Below, piece by piece: positions 15,931 to 24,233 of a DNA stretch of 64,000 bases. The DNA comes from JALZKA01 sp963717635. GTDB taxonomy: Bacteria > Actinomycetota > Thermoleophilia > Solirubrobacterales > 70-9. A model generated the notes under the pieces. That model worked only from the letters and a program-made list of their open reading frames with translations. It was not told where the DNA came from and made no database searches. The first letter of the stretch is position 1. The number at the start of each line of letters is the position of its first letter. The DNA lies in NCBI GenBank assembly GCA_963717635.1, contig OY970347.1, positions 1,798,001 to 1,862,000 of the forward strand, read 5' to 3'. The translations under genes and the position numbers were made by a program.

Positions 15931-18759
15931 TCAGGGCACCTCGCGCCCGAGCCAGCCGCGGTAGAACCCGTCGATGTCCGGCAGGAACTCGTGGACCACG
16001 GGGTATCCCCCGGGCGAGCACTCGACCTCGAGCTGCCGGGCGCAGGCGGGGCAGTGGAACTCGCGCAGCTCCATCCACTCGGGGTCGGCATGCGCCATCT
16101 TCGGGAAGACCTCCCGCATCGCCTCGACCGAGTCGCGCACGTTCACGACGGCGTGCATCTTCCAGTTGGCGTCGGGGCCGCAGAAGTCATGACCGCAGTC
16201 ACACCGGGTCACCAGGTCCCGATCGGCTCGCCGCACCACGTTCAAACCCTCGCCCAGCGGCAGCACGATCGGCTCGGGGTACCCGACGCGCTCCTGGAGC
16301 ACCTGGACCCACTTGTCGAAGCGATCCGTGTCCTTGTACGCGGACTGGAGGTCCTTGACCTCGCGCCGGGAGAGCTTCTCGTCCAGCATCGCTCCAAGCG
16401 TCTCGGGCTCGACCGAGCCGCCGACGCCGATCGACTGGATGCCACCGCTGACTTCGGATGCCGCCAGGAATTCCCGCGCCGATTCCGCCGGCGTCACCTT
16501 CCCGGGCGCGGCACGGTCGATCTGTGGGATCGTCGGCGTCGGGGCATCCGCGTATTCGAAGTCCTCCGGCAGGTCCCAAAAGCCGCGGTACTCGGCGGCC
16601 CAGCGTGGAGACAGCTTCATCGACTCCGCGTACATCCCCTGGATCGGCAGCGGCAGCTCGTGAGCCAGAACCCGCTGCCGCTGCCCCTGCCACCAATCCT
16701 CAACCGGGACGGCGCGCTCGAGCCGCGCGGCGCGGATCTGCCGGCGGCGAGTACTCGTGGCGGCGTCATCCACCTCGTTGGCCGCGCCCAGCACCACGCC
16801 GTATACGGAGTCGGCGAACCGCGGCAGCAGGTGGTTGGCATCAACGTCCTCTGCCACCGAGCCCGGTGCCCGCAGGAGCGGGTCGCCGAGCCCGGAACCG
16901 CCGCGCAACACCAGCAGGTAGAGGTCGCCGTCGGCGATCGGCTGCTCGGTCGTGAAGTTGTCCTGCTTGTACTCGTGCTCGCCGTCCAGCGCCAGCAGCT
17001 CCGGATCGTCGAACGAGCCGTCGGCGACCGGGTAGGCCTCGCCGGCCGCAGCGCGCTCGCGCAGGTCGGCGCCGCGCACGTTATGGACGTACGCGAGCCC
17101 GCCGGGGTAGCCGCCGAACAGGCCGGGCGAGGTGAACACCCTGCCCGCGCCCATGTTCTGGACCGACCAGAACGGGGTCTTGTTGTGGATGAAGAGCGCC
17201 TCGTGCGACGACCCGCCACGGTGGCGCCCCGCGCCGCCCGACGACGCCTTGCGGCGGCGGGAGAGGTAGACGATCGGTGTGATCAGCTCCCACATCTCGA
17301 TGTCGCCCATGTCCCCCTCGGGGTTGAACATGGCTGCGGCGTGGTCGGTGCCGTCCAGCACGTACTTCGCGCCCATCCCCTGCGCGGCGAGCTCAAAATG
17401 GGTGATTGCCGACGAGTTGCCGTACTGGTCGATGCCCCCGCCCTGGTAGCAGTTGCCGGCGCAGGCGTAGGCGCCGATCACCTCCTCGATGAAGCCCCGG
17501 GCCTGCAGCGCGCGGGACAGCGTCCGCGGAAAGCCCGTGAACGACGGGATCAAAAAGCCCCAGGCCGCGCCGGTCGAGCCACCGGCGTCCCCCATATTCG
17601 AGATCGTGCCCTCCGGGAAGTTCGTCTTCAGCGCGAAGTACGCGCCATCGTTGACCTTGTCGTTGCAGACCAGCGTCTGCGTGAACTGCACCCAGATCGC
17701 GCCCTGCATCGCCGACGGCGTGCAGTTCAGCGAGTGATGCCCCCAAGCGGAGCAGCCGTCGTAGTCCAGCTCGTACGTGCCGTCGCCACCGATCCGCACC
17801 TCGAACGGGGAGTGCATCAACAGGTCGCGCCGCGCCTGCGCCGGCAACATCTCCTTATCGGCGAGGGTCAGTTCGCAAAAGGCGGGCGAGCGGTACCGGC
17901 CCGGCACGGTCATCTCCCGGATCCTGGACTTGAACGAGCGCCGTCCCTCCTCGATTACCTCGCGCGAGAACCGCTTGAACGAGTCGACGCCCTCCTCCAG
18001 GATCACCCGCTCGACCGCCTCGCGGATCAGGTGACAGCCTGCCAGCCGGGTCTTCTCGTCGAGCAGGTAGTACATCGGCGCCCGCGTCTGCGTCTCGCAA
18101 CGCTTCAGATGCCAGGCCGCGAGCTCGTCGTTCTCGCCGATCTTCATGCACGGCAGGTCGAGCCCGTCGTCGAGCCGGGTGATCGGGCCGAACGGGACGC
18201 CGCCGGGCGTCTTCGCGCCGATGTCGAGGACGTGGGTGACGCCGCCGGCCCAGGCCACCAGCTCGCCTTCCCAGAAGATCGGCACGAAGGTCTGAACGTC
18301 GGCGTTGTGGACGTCGCCGATCACCGGGTCGTTGTTGGCGAAGATGTCGCCCGGCCTGATGCCCGGGTTGTCCTCCCAGCCGTTGCGCACCATGAACTTG
18401 AGCGCGTCGGACATCGTGTGGATGTGGACGATGATCCCGGTCGAGAGGGCGATCGAGTCGCCCTCCGGCGTATACAGCGCGAAGCACAGCTCGCCGAGCT
18501 CCTTGACGATCGGCGAGGCCGAGATGTTCATCGCCGTCTCGCGGGCGGAGACCAGGCCGCCGCGCAGGCGCGAGAACAGCTTCTCGTAGCCGATCGGGTC
18601 GGCGGCCTTCAGCTCGAGCTCGCCGGTGAGGCCGTAGTAGGAACCGGTGTCGGCGAACAGGCGGTCGGATTCGGCCAGCATCTCGTCCAACCGCTTGCCG
18701 TCGAATCCAATGCCCGCTGCGGCCGGCTCCAGGGACTTGGTTGCTTCGATGAACGCCAC
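15931..18759 (-). CDS. Acetone-carboxylase-type alpha-gamma fusion (HyuB + AcxC-like)
   Basis: 942 residues. Residues about 40-700 are a hydantoinase B/acetone carboxylase alpha-type subunit (DPVIGDVHNADVQTFVPIFW, GGVTHVLDIGAKTPGG, GGSGLGDPLLR). Residues about 770-942 match the small zinc-binding gamma subunit of acetone carboxylase: RCDCGHDFC (853-860), FHCPACARQLEVE and the closing PDIDGFYRGWLG. In characterised enzymes alpha and gamma are separate polypeptides. Acetone carboxylases use ATP to carboxylate a ketone to a 3-oxo acid. It is the last gene of the operon, 4 bp after the hydrolase. The substrate here may be acetone or another ketone. Confidence 0.85.
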   Translation of the reverse strand: MAFIEATKSLEPAAAGIGFDGKRLDEMLAESDRLFADTGSYYGLTGELELKAADPIGYEKLFSRLRGGLVSARETAMNISASPIVKELGELCFALYTPEGDSIALSTGIIVHIHTMSDALKFMVRNGWEDNPGIRPGDIFANNDPVIGDVHNADVQTFVPIFWEGELVAWAGGVTHVLDIGAKTPGGVPFGPITRLDDGLDLPCMKIGENDELAAWHLKRCETQTRAPMYYLLDEKTRLAGCHLIREAVERVILEEGVDSFKRFSREVIEEGRRSFKSRIREMTVPGRYRSPAFCELTLADKEMLPAQARRDLLMHSPFEVRIGGDGTYELDYDGCSAWGHHSLNCTPSAMQGAIWVQFTQTLVCNDKVNDGAYFALKTNFPEGTISNMGDAGGSTGAAWGFLIPSFTGFPRTLSRALQARGFIEEVIGAYACAGNCYQGGGIDQYGNSSAITHFELAAQGMGAKYVLDGTDHAAAMFNPEGDMGDIEMWELITPIVYLSRRRKASSGGAGRHRGGSSHEALFIHNKTPFWSVQNMGAGRVFTSPGLFGGYPGGLAYVHNVRGADLRERAAAGEAYPVADGSFDDPELLALDGEHEYKQDNFTTEQPIADGDLYLLVLRGGSGLGDPLLRAPGSVAEDVDANHLLPRFADSVYGVVLGAANEVDDAATSTRRRQIRAARLERAVPVEDWWQGQRQRVLAHELPLPIQGMYAESMKLSPRWAAEYRGFWDLPEDFEYADAPTPTIPQIDRAAPGKVTPAESAREFLAASEVSGGIQSIGVGGSVEPETLGAMLDEKLSRREVKDLQSAYKDTDRFDKWVQVLQERVGYPEPIVLPLGEGLNVVRRADRDLVTRCDCGHDFCGPDANWKMHAVVNVRDSVEAMREVFPKMAHADPEWMELREFHCPACARQLEVECSPGGYPVVHEFLPDIDGFYRGWLGREVP

Positions 18760-18763
18760 CTGC

Positions 18764-19666
18764 TCAGACCTCCACGCTCGTGATCGCTCGTTCGGTGTTG
18801 GCGACGACCGCGTCCGCGATCGCCTCCCATGCCCCCGCCGGCAAGTCGTGGCCGAGCCCTGGGATCAGCAAAAGCCGCGCGCCGGGGATCGCCGCTGCGG
18901 TGGCCCTGCCGCCGGAGACGTCAATCAGCTCGTCGTCCTCGCCGTGGATCACGACGGTGGGGACTTCGAGCTCGCGCAGGCGCGGGGTCCGATCGCCTGA
19001 CGCCAGGATCGCGACGAGCTGGCGGAGCGTCCCGTCGGGGTGGTACCCGCGGTCGAACACCCGTCCGGCCAAGTCGCGCGAGTACCGCTCGTCGCGCGGG
19101 AAGCCCGGCGAGCCGATCGTGGCGCGCGCCCAGACCGTGGCTTCGACGTAGCCGTCCCGATCTGCCGGCGGCGCGCTCATCAGCGCCCCGAGTCCGATCT
19201 CGCTTGGCTGGCCGACCTCGCGGTCCCCGGTCGTCGACATGATCGAGGCCAGCGACAGCACCCGTTCGGGCCGCTCGATCGCCAGCGTCTGGGCAATCAT
19301 CCCGCCCATCGACGAGCCGAAGACGTGCGCGCGGTCGATCTCCAGCGCGTCGAGCAGCCCCGCCGCGTCGCCCGCCATGTCGGACAGCGCGTAGGGCGCC
19401 TCAGTCTCATGGCCGGCGAGGATCCTGGTCAGCGACGGCCTTCCCGCCGCGGCGAGGATCGTGGAGCGCCCCGCATCGCGGTTGTCGAAGCGCACCACAC
19501 GCAAGCCGCGCTCGGCGAGCAGCTCGCAGAGGCCCTCGGGCCAGAGGATCATCTGGGCGCCGATGCCCATGATCATCAGAATCGGCGGGTCGCCATGGTC
19601 GCCGAACTCCTGCCAGCAGAGCTCGACATCGCCCACCCGAACAAGGTGCTCCGCCGAGGGGGTCAC
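18764..19666 (-). CDS. Alpha/beta hydrolase inside the carboxylase operon
   Basis: 300 residues. Alpha/beta-hydrolase features: HG-equivalent loop MIMGIGAQMILWPEGL, nucleophile elbow FGSSMGGMIAQ (Ser about 112), acid residue in VVIHGEDDELI and catalytic His in PGLGHDLP. GTG start overlaps the upstream HyuA-type stop (GTGA), and the stop is 4 bp before the fusion gene, so it is translated with the carboxylase. It might hydrolyse or cleave the 3-oxo acid product or a related ester; this is inference from position. Confidence 0.85.
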   Translation of the reverse strand: MTPSAEHLVRVGDVELCWQEFGDHGDPPILMIMGIGAQMILWPEGLCELLAERGLRVVRFDNRDAGRSTILAAAGRPSLTRILAGHETEAPYALSDMAGDAAGLLDALEIDRAHVFGSSMGGMIAQTLAIERPERVLSLASIMSTTGDREVGQPSEIGLGALMSAPPADRDGYVEATVWARATIGSPGFPRDERYSRDLAGRVFDRGYHPDGTLRQLVAILASGDRTPRLRELEVPTVVIHGEDDELIDVSGGRATAAAIPGARLLLIPGLGHDLPAGAWEAIADAVVANTERAITSVEV

Positions 19667-21807
19667 CCGCCGTCGACCGCCGACAGGTGGAAGATCTGGG
19701 TCGTGTCGAGCCGGGCCTCGCGCCCCGGGGGCACCGCGAACGTCGTCGCCACGGACTCGACGATCGCCGGTCCGACGAGCGTCTGCCCGGCGCGGATCTG
19801 ATCGAGCTCGTAGAGGTCCGTGTCGGCGAAACCTTTGTCCCACCAGACCGCTCGCGTGCCCTTGCGCTTCGGAGCGCCCCCCAACTCCTCGAGCACCGGC
19901 AGCGCCGGCTTCTCGACCTTGGCCCTGCCGGTAACGATCGCGTGGGTGACCAGATAGCCGAGCTCGGGCGAGCGGGCCGAACGCGCATAGAGGGTGCCGT
20001 ACGCGTCCTCGAACGCAGCGATCAGGTCGTCGAGCTGAGCCGCGTCCTCGAGCTCGGCGTGCGGGGAGATGATCTCGATGTCGTTGAGCTGGCCGTAGTA
20101 CTGCATGCGGGCCATGTGCGTGAACTCGATCCCGTCGCGCTCGACGCCGGACTTCGCGAACTCGTCCACCACCTTCTCCTGCAGGCCCAGCCAGGCTCCG
20201 GTGATCATCACCGCGATGCCCGCCTTCTCGAGCTTGTCCTGCCCGGGCATGATCGGGTAGTCGATGGTCTGGTCGTAGCGGTACTCGAAGTCGGCGCAGG
20301 CGCAGCCGTAGGCCGAGAAGCCCGCTGCCCAGGCCGGCACCAACACGTCCTTGTAGGAGACCCCGGCCGTGTACCCGGCAACGTGCAGCGGGCCGCCCCC
20401 GCCGTAGCAGAGCAGCGAGTAGTCGGCGGGCGAATAGCCCTTGCCCAGGATCCGCCCGATCGCCTCGTTGCGAAGCGTCTGCTCGAACAGTTCGATGACG
20501 CCGGCCGCGGCTTCCGGCAGGTCCAGGCCGAGGGGCTCGGCGACCTGCCGGCGCACCTCGGCCGCCGCTCGCTCGGGGTCCAGCTTGACGTCGCCGCCCA
20601 GAAAGTAGTCCGGGTTCACGCGGCCGAGGACGAGGTTCAGGTCCGTCACCGACACCGTGTCCAGCCCGCCGTCGGGCCAGCAGACTCCGATCCGTGCGCC
20701 CGCCGAGTCGGGACCCAGCTCGGGCCGGCCCGAGTTCGGGTTGACGCGCACGAACGAGCCGGTGCCGGCGCCGATCGAGTCGATGCGGACGAGCGGCATG
20801 TTCAGCATGAACCGGGCGATGTCCGGCGTCGGCGTGATCTCGAACCGGTTGCCTGTGATCAGTGCGATGTCGAACGACGTGCCGCCGATGTCGGTGCACA
20901 GCAGGTTGCGCTGGTCGAGCCGCTCGGCCAGCGCGGCGCCGCCGACGACGCCGCCGATCGGCCCGGACACCAGGGTCCGGGCCAGCTCCTTAGCCTCGAT
21001 CGAGACCGTGCCGCCGTGGGACGCCATCACCCGCAGCTCGAAGCCGGCGCCGGCCTGCTTCGTCTGCTCGCGGACCTTCTGCAAGGTCCCACGCGACGGC
21101 TCGGCGGCGTACGCCTCGATCAGGGTCGAGTTGAGCCGCGGCAGGTCGCGGCGCATCGGGTAGAGCTCCGACGACAGGAAGACCGGCACTTGCCCGTTCA
21201 GGCCGCGCTTCTCCTTCTCCTCGGCGAGGATCTCGGCAACCCGCAGCTCGTGCTCGGCGTTCCGGTAGGAGAAGAGCAGCGAGACGACGATTCCCTCGAC
21301 GCCGGCGTCCAGCAGCGCCGTGGCCGCCTCGCGCGCGTCCTCCTCGCGCAGCGGCAACACCTCCTCGCCGAACACGTCGATCCGGCCCCGGACGCCGAGC
21401 ATCCGCTCGCGCGGGACGAGCGGCGGGTTGTGGTAGTGCGTTGCGATGTGGAGCCGGTCGGCGTACGAGTAGCCGAGGAACGTCTGGATCCCGCGTTCCA
21501 GCTCCAGGTAGTCCTCTTGGCCGTAGGAGACGATCGCGCCGATCTCCAAGCCCTGGCGCTGAAGGAGCCGGTTCAGCATCGCGGTGCCGGAGTAGATCCC
21601 CGACGCGAGCAGCGGGAACGCTTCCTCGGGCGAGGAGCCCCATTGCCCGAGCGCGTCACGGGCGGACTCCATGAACCCGGCCGCCTCGTCCTCCGGCGTC
21701 GTCTGGGCCTTGCCGACGACGAACGCGCCGCCGGAGTCGACGATGAACGTGTCGGTCATCGTGCCACCGGCGTCGATCGCCAGCACCCTCGGGTTGCGGC
21801 CGCCCAT
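19663..21807 (-). CDS. Acetone-carboxylase beta / hydantoinase A-type ATPase subunit
   Basis: 714 residues, first gene of the operon. The ASKHA-type nucleotide site is at the N-terminus (LAIDAGGTMTDTFIVDSGG, residues 9-27). Segments YSGTAMLNRLLQRQGLEIG, YADRLHIATHYHNPPLVPRE and CTDIGGTSFDIALI follow the acetone carboxylase beta (AcxA) pattern more closely than generic 5-oxoprolinases. It would phosphorylate/activate bicarbonate and the ketone. A TAAATT word lies 9 nt before its ATG. Confidence 0.87.
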   Translation of the reverse strand: MGGRNPRVLAIDAGGTMTDTFIVDSGGAFVVGKAQTTPEDEAAGFMESARDALGQWGSSPEEAFPLLASGIYSGTAMLNRLLQRQGLEIGAIVSYGQEDYLELERGIQTFLGYSYADRLHIATHYHNPPLVPRERMLGVRGRIDVFGEEVLPLREEDAREAATALLDAGVEGIVVSLLFSYRNAEHELRVAEILAEEKEKRGLNGQVPVFLSSELYPMRRDLPRLNSTLIEAYAAEPSRGTLQKVREQTKQAGAGFELRVMASHGGTVSIEAKELARTLVSGPIGGVVGGAALAERLDQRNLLCTDIGGTSFDIALITGNRFEITPTPDIARFMLNMPLVRIDSIGAGTGSFVRVNPNSGRPELGPDSAGARIGVCWPDGGLDTVSVTDLNLVLGRVNPDYFLGGDVKLDPERAAAEVRRQVAEPLGLDLPEAAAGVIELFEQTLRNEAIGRILGKGYSPADYSLLCYGGGGPLHVAGYTAGVSYKDVLVPAWAAGFSAYGCACADFEYRYDQTIDYPIMPGQDKLEKAGIAVMITGAWLGLQEKVVDEFAKSGVERDGIEFTHMARMQYYGQLNDIEIISPHAELEDAAQLDDLIAAFEDAYGTLYARSARSPELGYLVTHAIVTGRAKVEKPALPVLEELGGAPKRKGTRAVWWDKGFADTDLYELDQIRAGQTLVGPAIVESVATTFAVPPGREARLDTTQIFHLSAVDGG

Positions 21808-21816
21808 CAGGCGCGG

Positions 21817-21822
21817 AATTTA
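21817..21822 (-). promoter_or_regulatory. -10 element of the carboxylase operon
   Basis: TAAATT on the minus strand, 9 nt before ATG 21807 and only 8 nt after the stop of the upstream gene (21830-21832). Confidence 0.4.
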
Positions 21823-21829
21823 GCGCGGA

Positions 21830-22744
21830 CTAGGTGTTGCCGGCGGGACCGGCGGCGCAATACGCGTCGCGTGTCGCGCCGTATCCAGGCAGACCGGCGG
21901 CCGCAATCAGTCGCGCGTTCAGCCCGGCGTAGTCCTCGATCGACTTCGCAACCCGGGTCCGCTCCGCCCGGTTGCGCGCGTCCAGGAGCCGTTCGGCATT
22001 GCGCCACACCAGCTCGCGCCAGGTGCGGGTCAGCTCCAAGCCGGCGAGGTCGTCGAACGGGATCAGCGGCGAGTTCGAGAGGTCCATCGATGGGTCGAAT
22101 CGCTTCTTGACGGCCGCCACCACCCGCGGGTAGCCACGGTTCAGGGTGCCGTTCGTGAAGTCGTGGTCGGGCTTTCGCGACTGCCCCTTCCTGGTCCGCA
22201 GGCCCAGCGAGGCGAGAACGAACGGCATGTCGTTCTGGACGTGGGCGTTGATCCCGAGCAGCATGTCCTGCACGGCCGCCTTGTCGTTCGCCGCGTTGGC
22301 GGTGAACGCGACCCGCCACGCCTCCGGGACCGGCTTGCCGCGCTCCCAGGCCCGGATCACGCGGAAGTAGAAGTTCGCGAACAGCCCATCCTCGGTGTAG
22401 AGGTACTTCAGCGAGATCAGATTGCGCCGGTACAGGCCGCTCCGCATGTCGGCGCGGATCTGCTTGGTCAGCTCGAGGTAGGTCGTCGCGAACACGGCGC
22501 GGTGGTCGCAGCCGAGGTTGTTGCGCAGGCGCCGCAGGCGGTTGATCGTGACCTGCACGCACTTCGGCTTTGCGACCTTGCAGTTCTTCACCGGGCGCGG
22601 CTGCGGATTGCTGGCAGTCGGCAGCGGTGGCAGCAGCTCGGACCACGGCAGGTTGACGGTCTCAGCCGAGGACGCACCCGCGCCCGCACCAACCACGGCC
22701 GCGGCTAGCGTGGCGGCAATCGCGATGCGGATTCGTCCCCTCAC
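21830..22744 (-). CDS. Exported DUF5995-like protein
   Basis: 304 residues with GTG start. Basic N-terminus and signal peptide (IAIAATLAAAVVGAGAGA, cleavage near ASSA, about residue 25). The mature helical domain contains HRAVFATTYLELTKQIRADM, NFYFRVIRAWERG and AVQDMLLGINAHVQNDMPF; the INAHxxxDxP pattern recalls DUF5995 proteins. Function unknown. The frame is open further upstream, but TACGAT (22753-22758) lies 8 nt before this GTG, and the signal peptide begins correctly here. Confidence 0.65.
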   Translation of the reverse strand: MRGRIRIAIAATLAAAVVGAGAGASSAETVNLPWSELLPPLPTASNPQPRPVKNCKVAKPKCVQVTINRLRRLRNNLGCDHRAVFATTYLELTKQIRADMRSGLYRRNLISLKYLYTEDGLFANFYFRVIRAWERGKPVPEAWRVAFTANAANDKAAVQDMLLGINAHVQNDMPFVLASLGLRTRKGQSRKPDHDFTNGTLNRGYPRVVAAVKKRFDPSMDLSNSPLIPFDDLAGLELTRTWRELVWRNAERLLDARNRAERTRVAKSIEDYAGLNARLIAAAGLPGYGATRDAYCAAGPAGNT

Positions 22745-22752
22745 GACCCCCG

Positions 22753-22758
22753 ATCGTA
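22753..22758 (-). promoter_or_regulatory. -10 element of the DUF5995-like gene
   Basis: TACGAT on the minus strand, 8 nt before GTG 22744; divergent from TAAGCT at 22786-22791. Confidence 0.4.
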
Positions 22759-22785
22759 GGCGAGCGGGCCGGCTCCCGCGCCGCC

Positions 22786-22791
22786 TAAGCT
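22786..22791 (+). promoter_or_regulatory. -10 element of the LmeA-like gene
   Basis: TAAGCT exactly 6 nt before ATG 22798; leaderless mRNA inferred. Confidence 0.5.
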
Positions 22792-22797
22792 CTGGCG

Positions 22798-23433
22798 ATG
22801 CCCCTGCCGCAGTCAACGGCCGGCCGGATCGCGGCGATCGTCGCCGCCGCGGTGGTCCTGCTCCTGGTGTTGGCTCAGCTGTTCCTGCCCGGGATCGGCG
22901 AGGGTGCAATCGAGGACCGGATGACCGAGGGCGGCGGCGTTGCCGACGTGGCGCTGAGCGCGACGCCCGCCGCACGCCTGCTGTGGGGCAGCGGCGACCG
23001 GATCGAGATCGCCGCCACCGGGCTCGACCTCGACCTGGACGAGGAGGACCCGGACGCGTTCGAGAACCTCGACCGGTTCGACGACGTCGAGATCGTGGTG
23101 TCCAGCAGCCGGGTGGGGCCGGTGGAGATCGACCGGTTCCTGCTCACCCGCGACGGCGACGAGGCCTACTCGCTCGAGTCGCGCGGCGAATCGTCCGTCG
23201 CCGACCTCGCCGAGTTCTTCGCCGAGCAGGGCGAGCTGCCGGGCTCCGACATCCTCGGCGGCCTGATCGGGGTCACTGGCATCGGAGGAACCGACATCGA
23301 CGTCGAGCTGGACATGAAGCTGACCTCCGACGAGGGCAGGGTCGTCGTGGTCTCAGGGGGCGGCGAGATCGCCGGAATCCCAACCGGGCCCCTCGCCGAG
23401 GTGATCACCGAAGCCATCCTGGTACGCCTATAG
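22798..23433 (+). CDS. LmeA/DUF2993-like phospholipid-binding protein
   Basis: 211 residues. One N-terminal membrane/signal segment (about 10-30, IAAIVAAAVVLLLVLAQLFL) is followed by a beta-rich domain of the DUF2993 (LmeA-like) type, with amphipathic strands such as DDVEIVVSSSRVGPVEIDRF and the Gly-rich VVVVSGGGEIAGIPTGPL. In mycobacteria LmeA is an envelope phospholipid-binding protein; that role is inferred here. It is the first gene of a two-gene unit with the hydrolase 2 bp downstream. Confidence 0.75.
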   Translation: MPLPQSTAGRIAAIVAAAVVLLLVLAQLFLPGIGEGAIEDRMTEGGGVADVALSATPAARLLWGSGDRIEIAATGLDLDLDEEDPDAFENLDRFDDVEIVVSSSRVGPVEIDRFLLTRDGDEAYSLESRGESSVADLAEFFAEQGELPGSDILGGLIGVTGIGGTDIDVELDMKLTSDEGRVVVVSGGGEIAGIPTGPLAEVITEAILVRL

Positions 23434-23435
23434 AG

Positions 23436-24233
23436 GTGAGGATCACCGCCAGGACACGCAGCGGCCTTGCGTATGAGGCCGCGGGCGACGGCGCCGCCGT
23501 CCTGCTGCTGCACGACGGCCTCTCGGACCGCCGGACGTGGGACAACCAGTGGGGCGCGCTCACCGAGCGCTTCCATGCGATCCGCTTCGACGCCCGCGGC
23601 TTCGGCGCCTCGGCAGACCCGACCCGCCCCTACACGCTGCACGGCGACGCGCTCGACGTTCTCGACGCCATCGAGGTCGATCGGGCCGCCGTGGTCGGGG
23701 TCTCGATCGGCGGCGGCGCGGCGCTCGACATGGCGCTCGCGGTCCCGCATCGGGTCGCGGCCCTGGTCACCGTCAGCTCCACCCCCTCCGGCTGGCGGCA
23801 CACGCGCGACATCATGAGCGCCTGGGAGGCGGTCGACGCCGCATACGAGACGCAGGGCGCCGACGCCGCCAACGAGCTGGAGATGAAGATGTGGCTCGAC
23901 GGCCCGCACCGCCCAGCCGACGAGGTGGATCGCGACGTCCGCGCAGCGGTCGCGTCGGTCAACCGCGTCCTCTTGGAGCGCCAGTCGGAGTTCACGGTCG
24001 AGCCCGGTGAGCTGGTGCCGCCCGCGATCGAACGGCTCGAGGACCTGAGCTGCCCCGCGCTGGTGATCACCGGCGAGCTCGACCAGCCGAGTGTGCTGGC
24101 CGGCTCGTTCGAGCTCGCGCGCAGGACCGGCGCCGAGCACGTCGAGATCGCGGGCGCGGCACACCTGCCGATGCTCGAGCGCCCGCGCGAGTTCCTGGCG
24201 GCACTGCTCCCGTTTCTGGGGCGGCAGGCCTAG
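23436..24233 (+). CDS. Alpha/beta hydrolase
   Basis: 265 residues with GTG start directly after the previous stop. Motifs: oxyanion HDGLSDRRTWDNQW, nucleophile elbow GVSIGGGAALD (Ser about 85), acid VITGELDQPS and catalytic His AGAAHLPMLERP. A generic serine hydrolase of the 3-oxoadipate enol-lactonase/esterase group; substrate not predictable. It is co-transcribed with the LmeA-like gene, and its stop overlaps the stop of the convergent MMPL gene. Confidence 0.85.
   Translation: MRITARTRSGLAYEAAGDGAAVLLLHDGLSDRRTWDNQWGALTERFHAIRFDARGFGASADPTRPYTLHGDALDVLDAIEVDRAAVVGVSIGGGAALDMALAVPHRVAALVTVSSTPSGWRHTRDIMSAWEAVDAAYETQGADAANELEMKMWLDGPHRPADEVDRDVRAAVASVNRVLLERQSEFTVEPGELVPPAIERLEDLSCPALVITGELDQPSVLAGSFELARRTGAEHVEIAGAAHLPMLERPREFLAALLPFLGRQA

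Noticed and set aside
15457..18783. A 1108-codon open frame on the plus strand opposite the carboxylase fusion
   Set aside because: Arg/Pro/Asp-rich, no recognisable domain, and it covers the antisense of two clear genes; an effect of high GC codon use.
18764..20899. Reading the alpha/beta hydrolase as a 711-residue protein
   Set aside because: The extension is antisense-like low-complexity sequence lying over the HyuA gene in another frame; GTG 19666 overlaps its stop.
19687..22110. An 807-codon open frame on the plus strand opposite the HyuA-type gene
   Set aside because: Antisense shadow of a well-supported gene.
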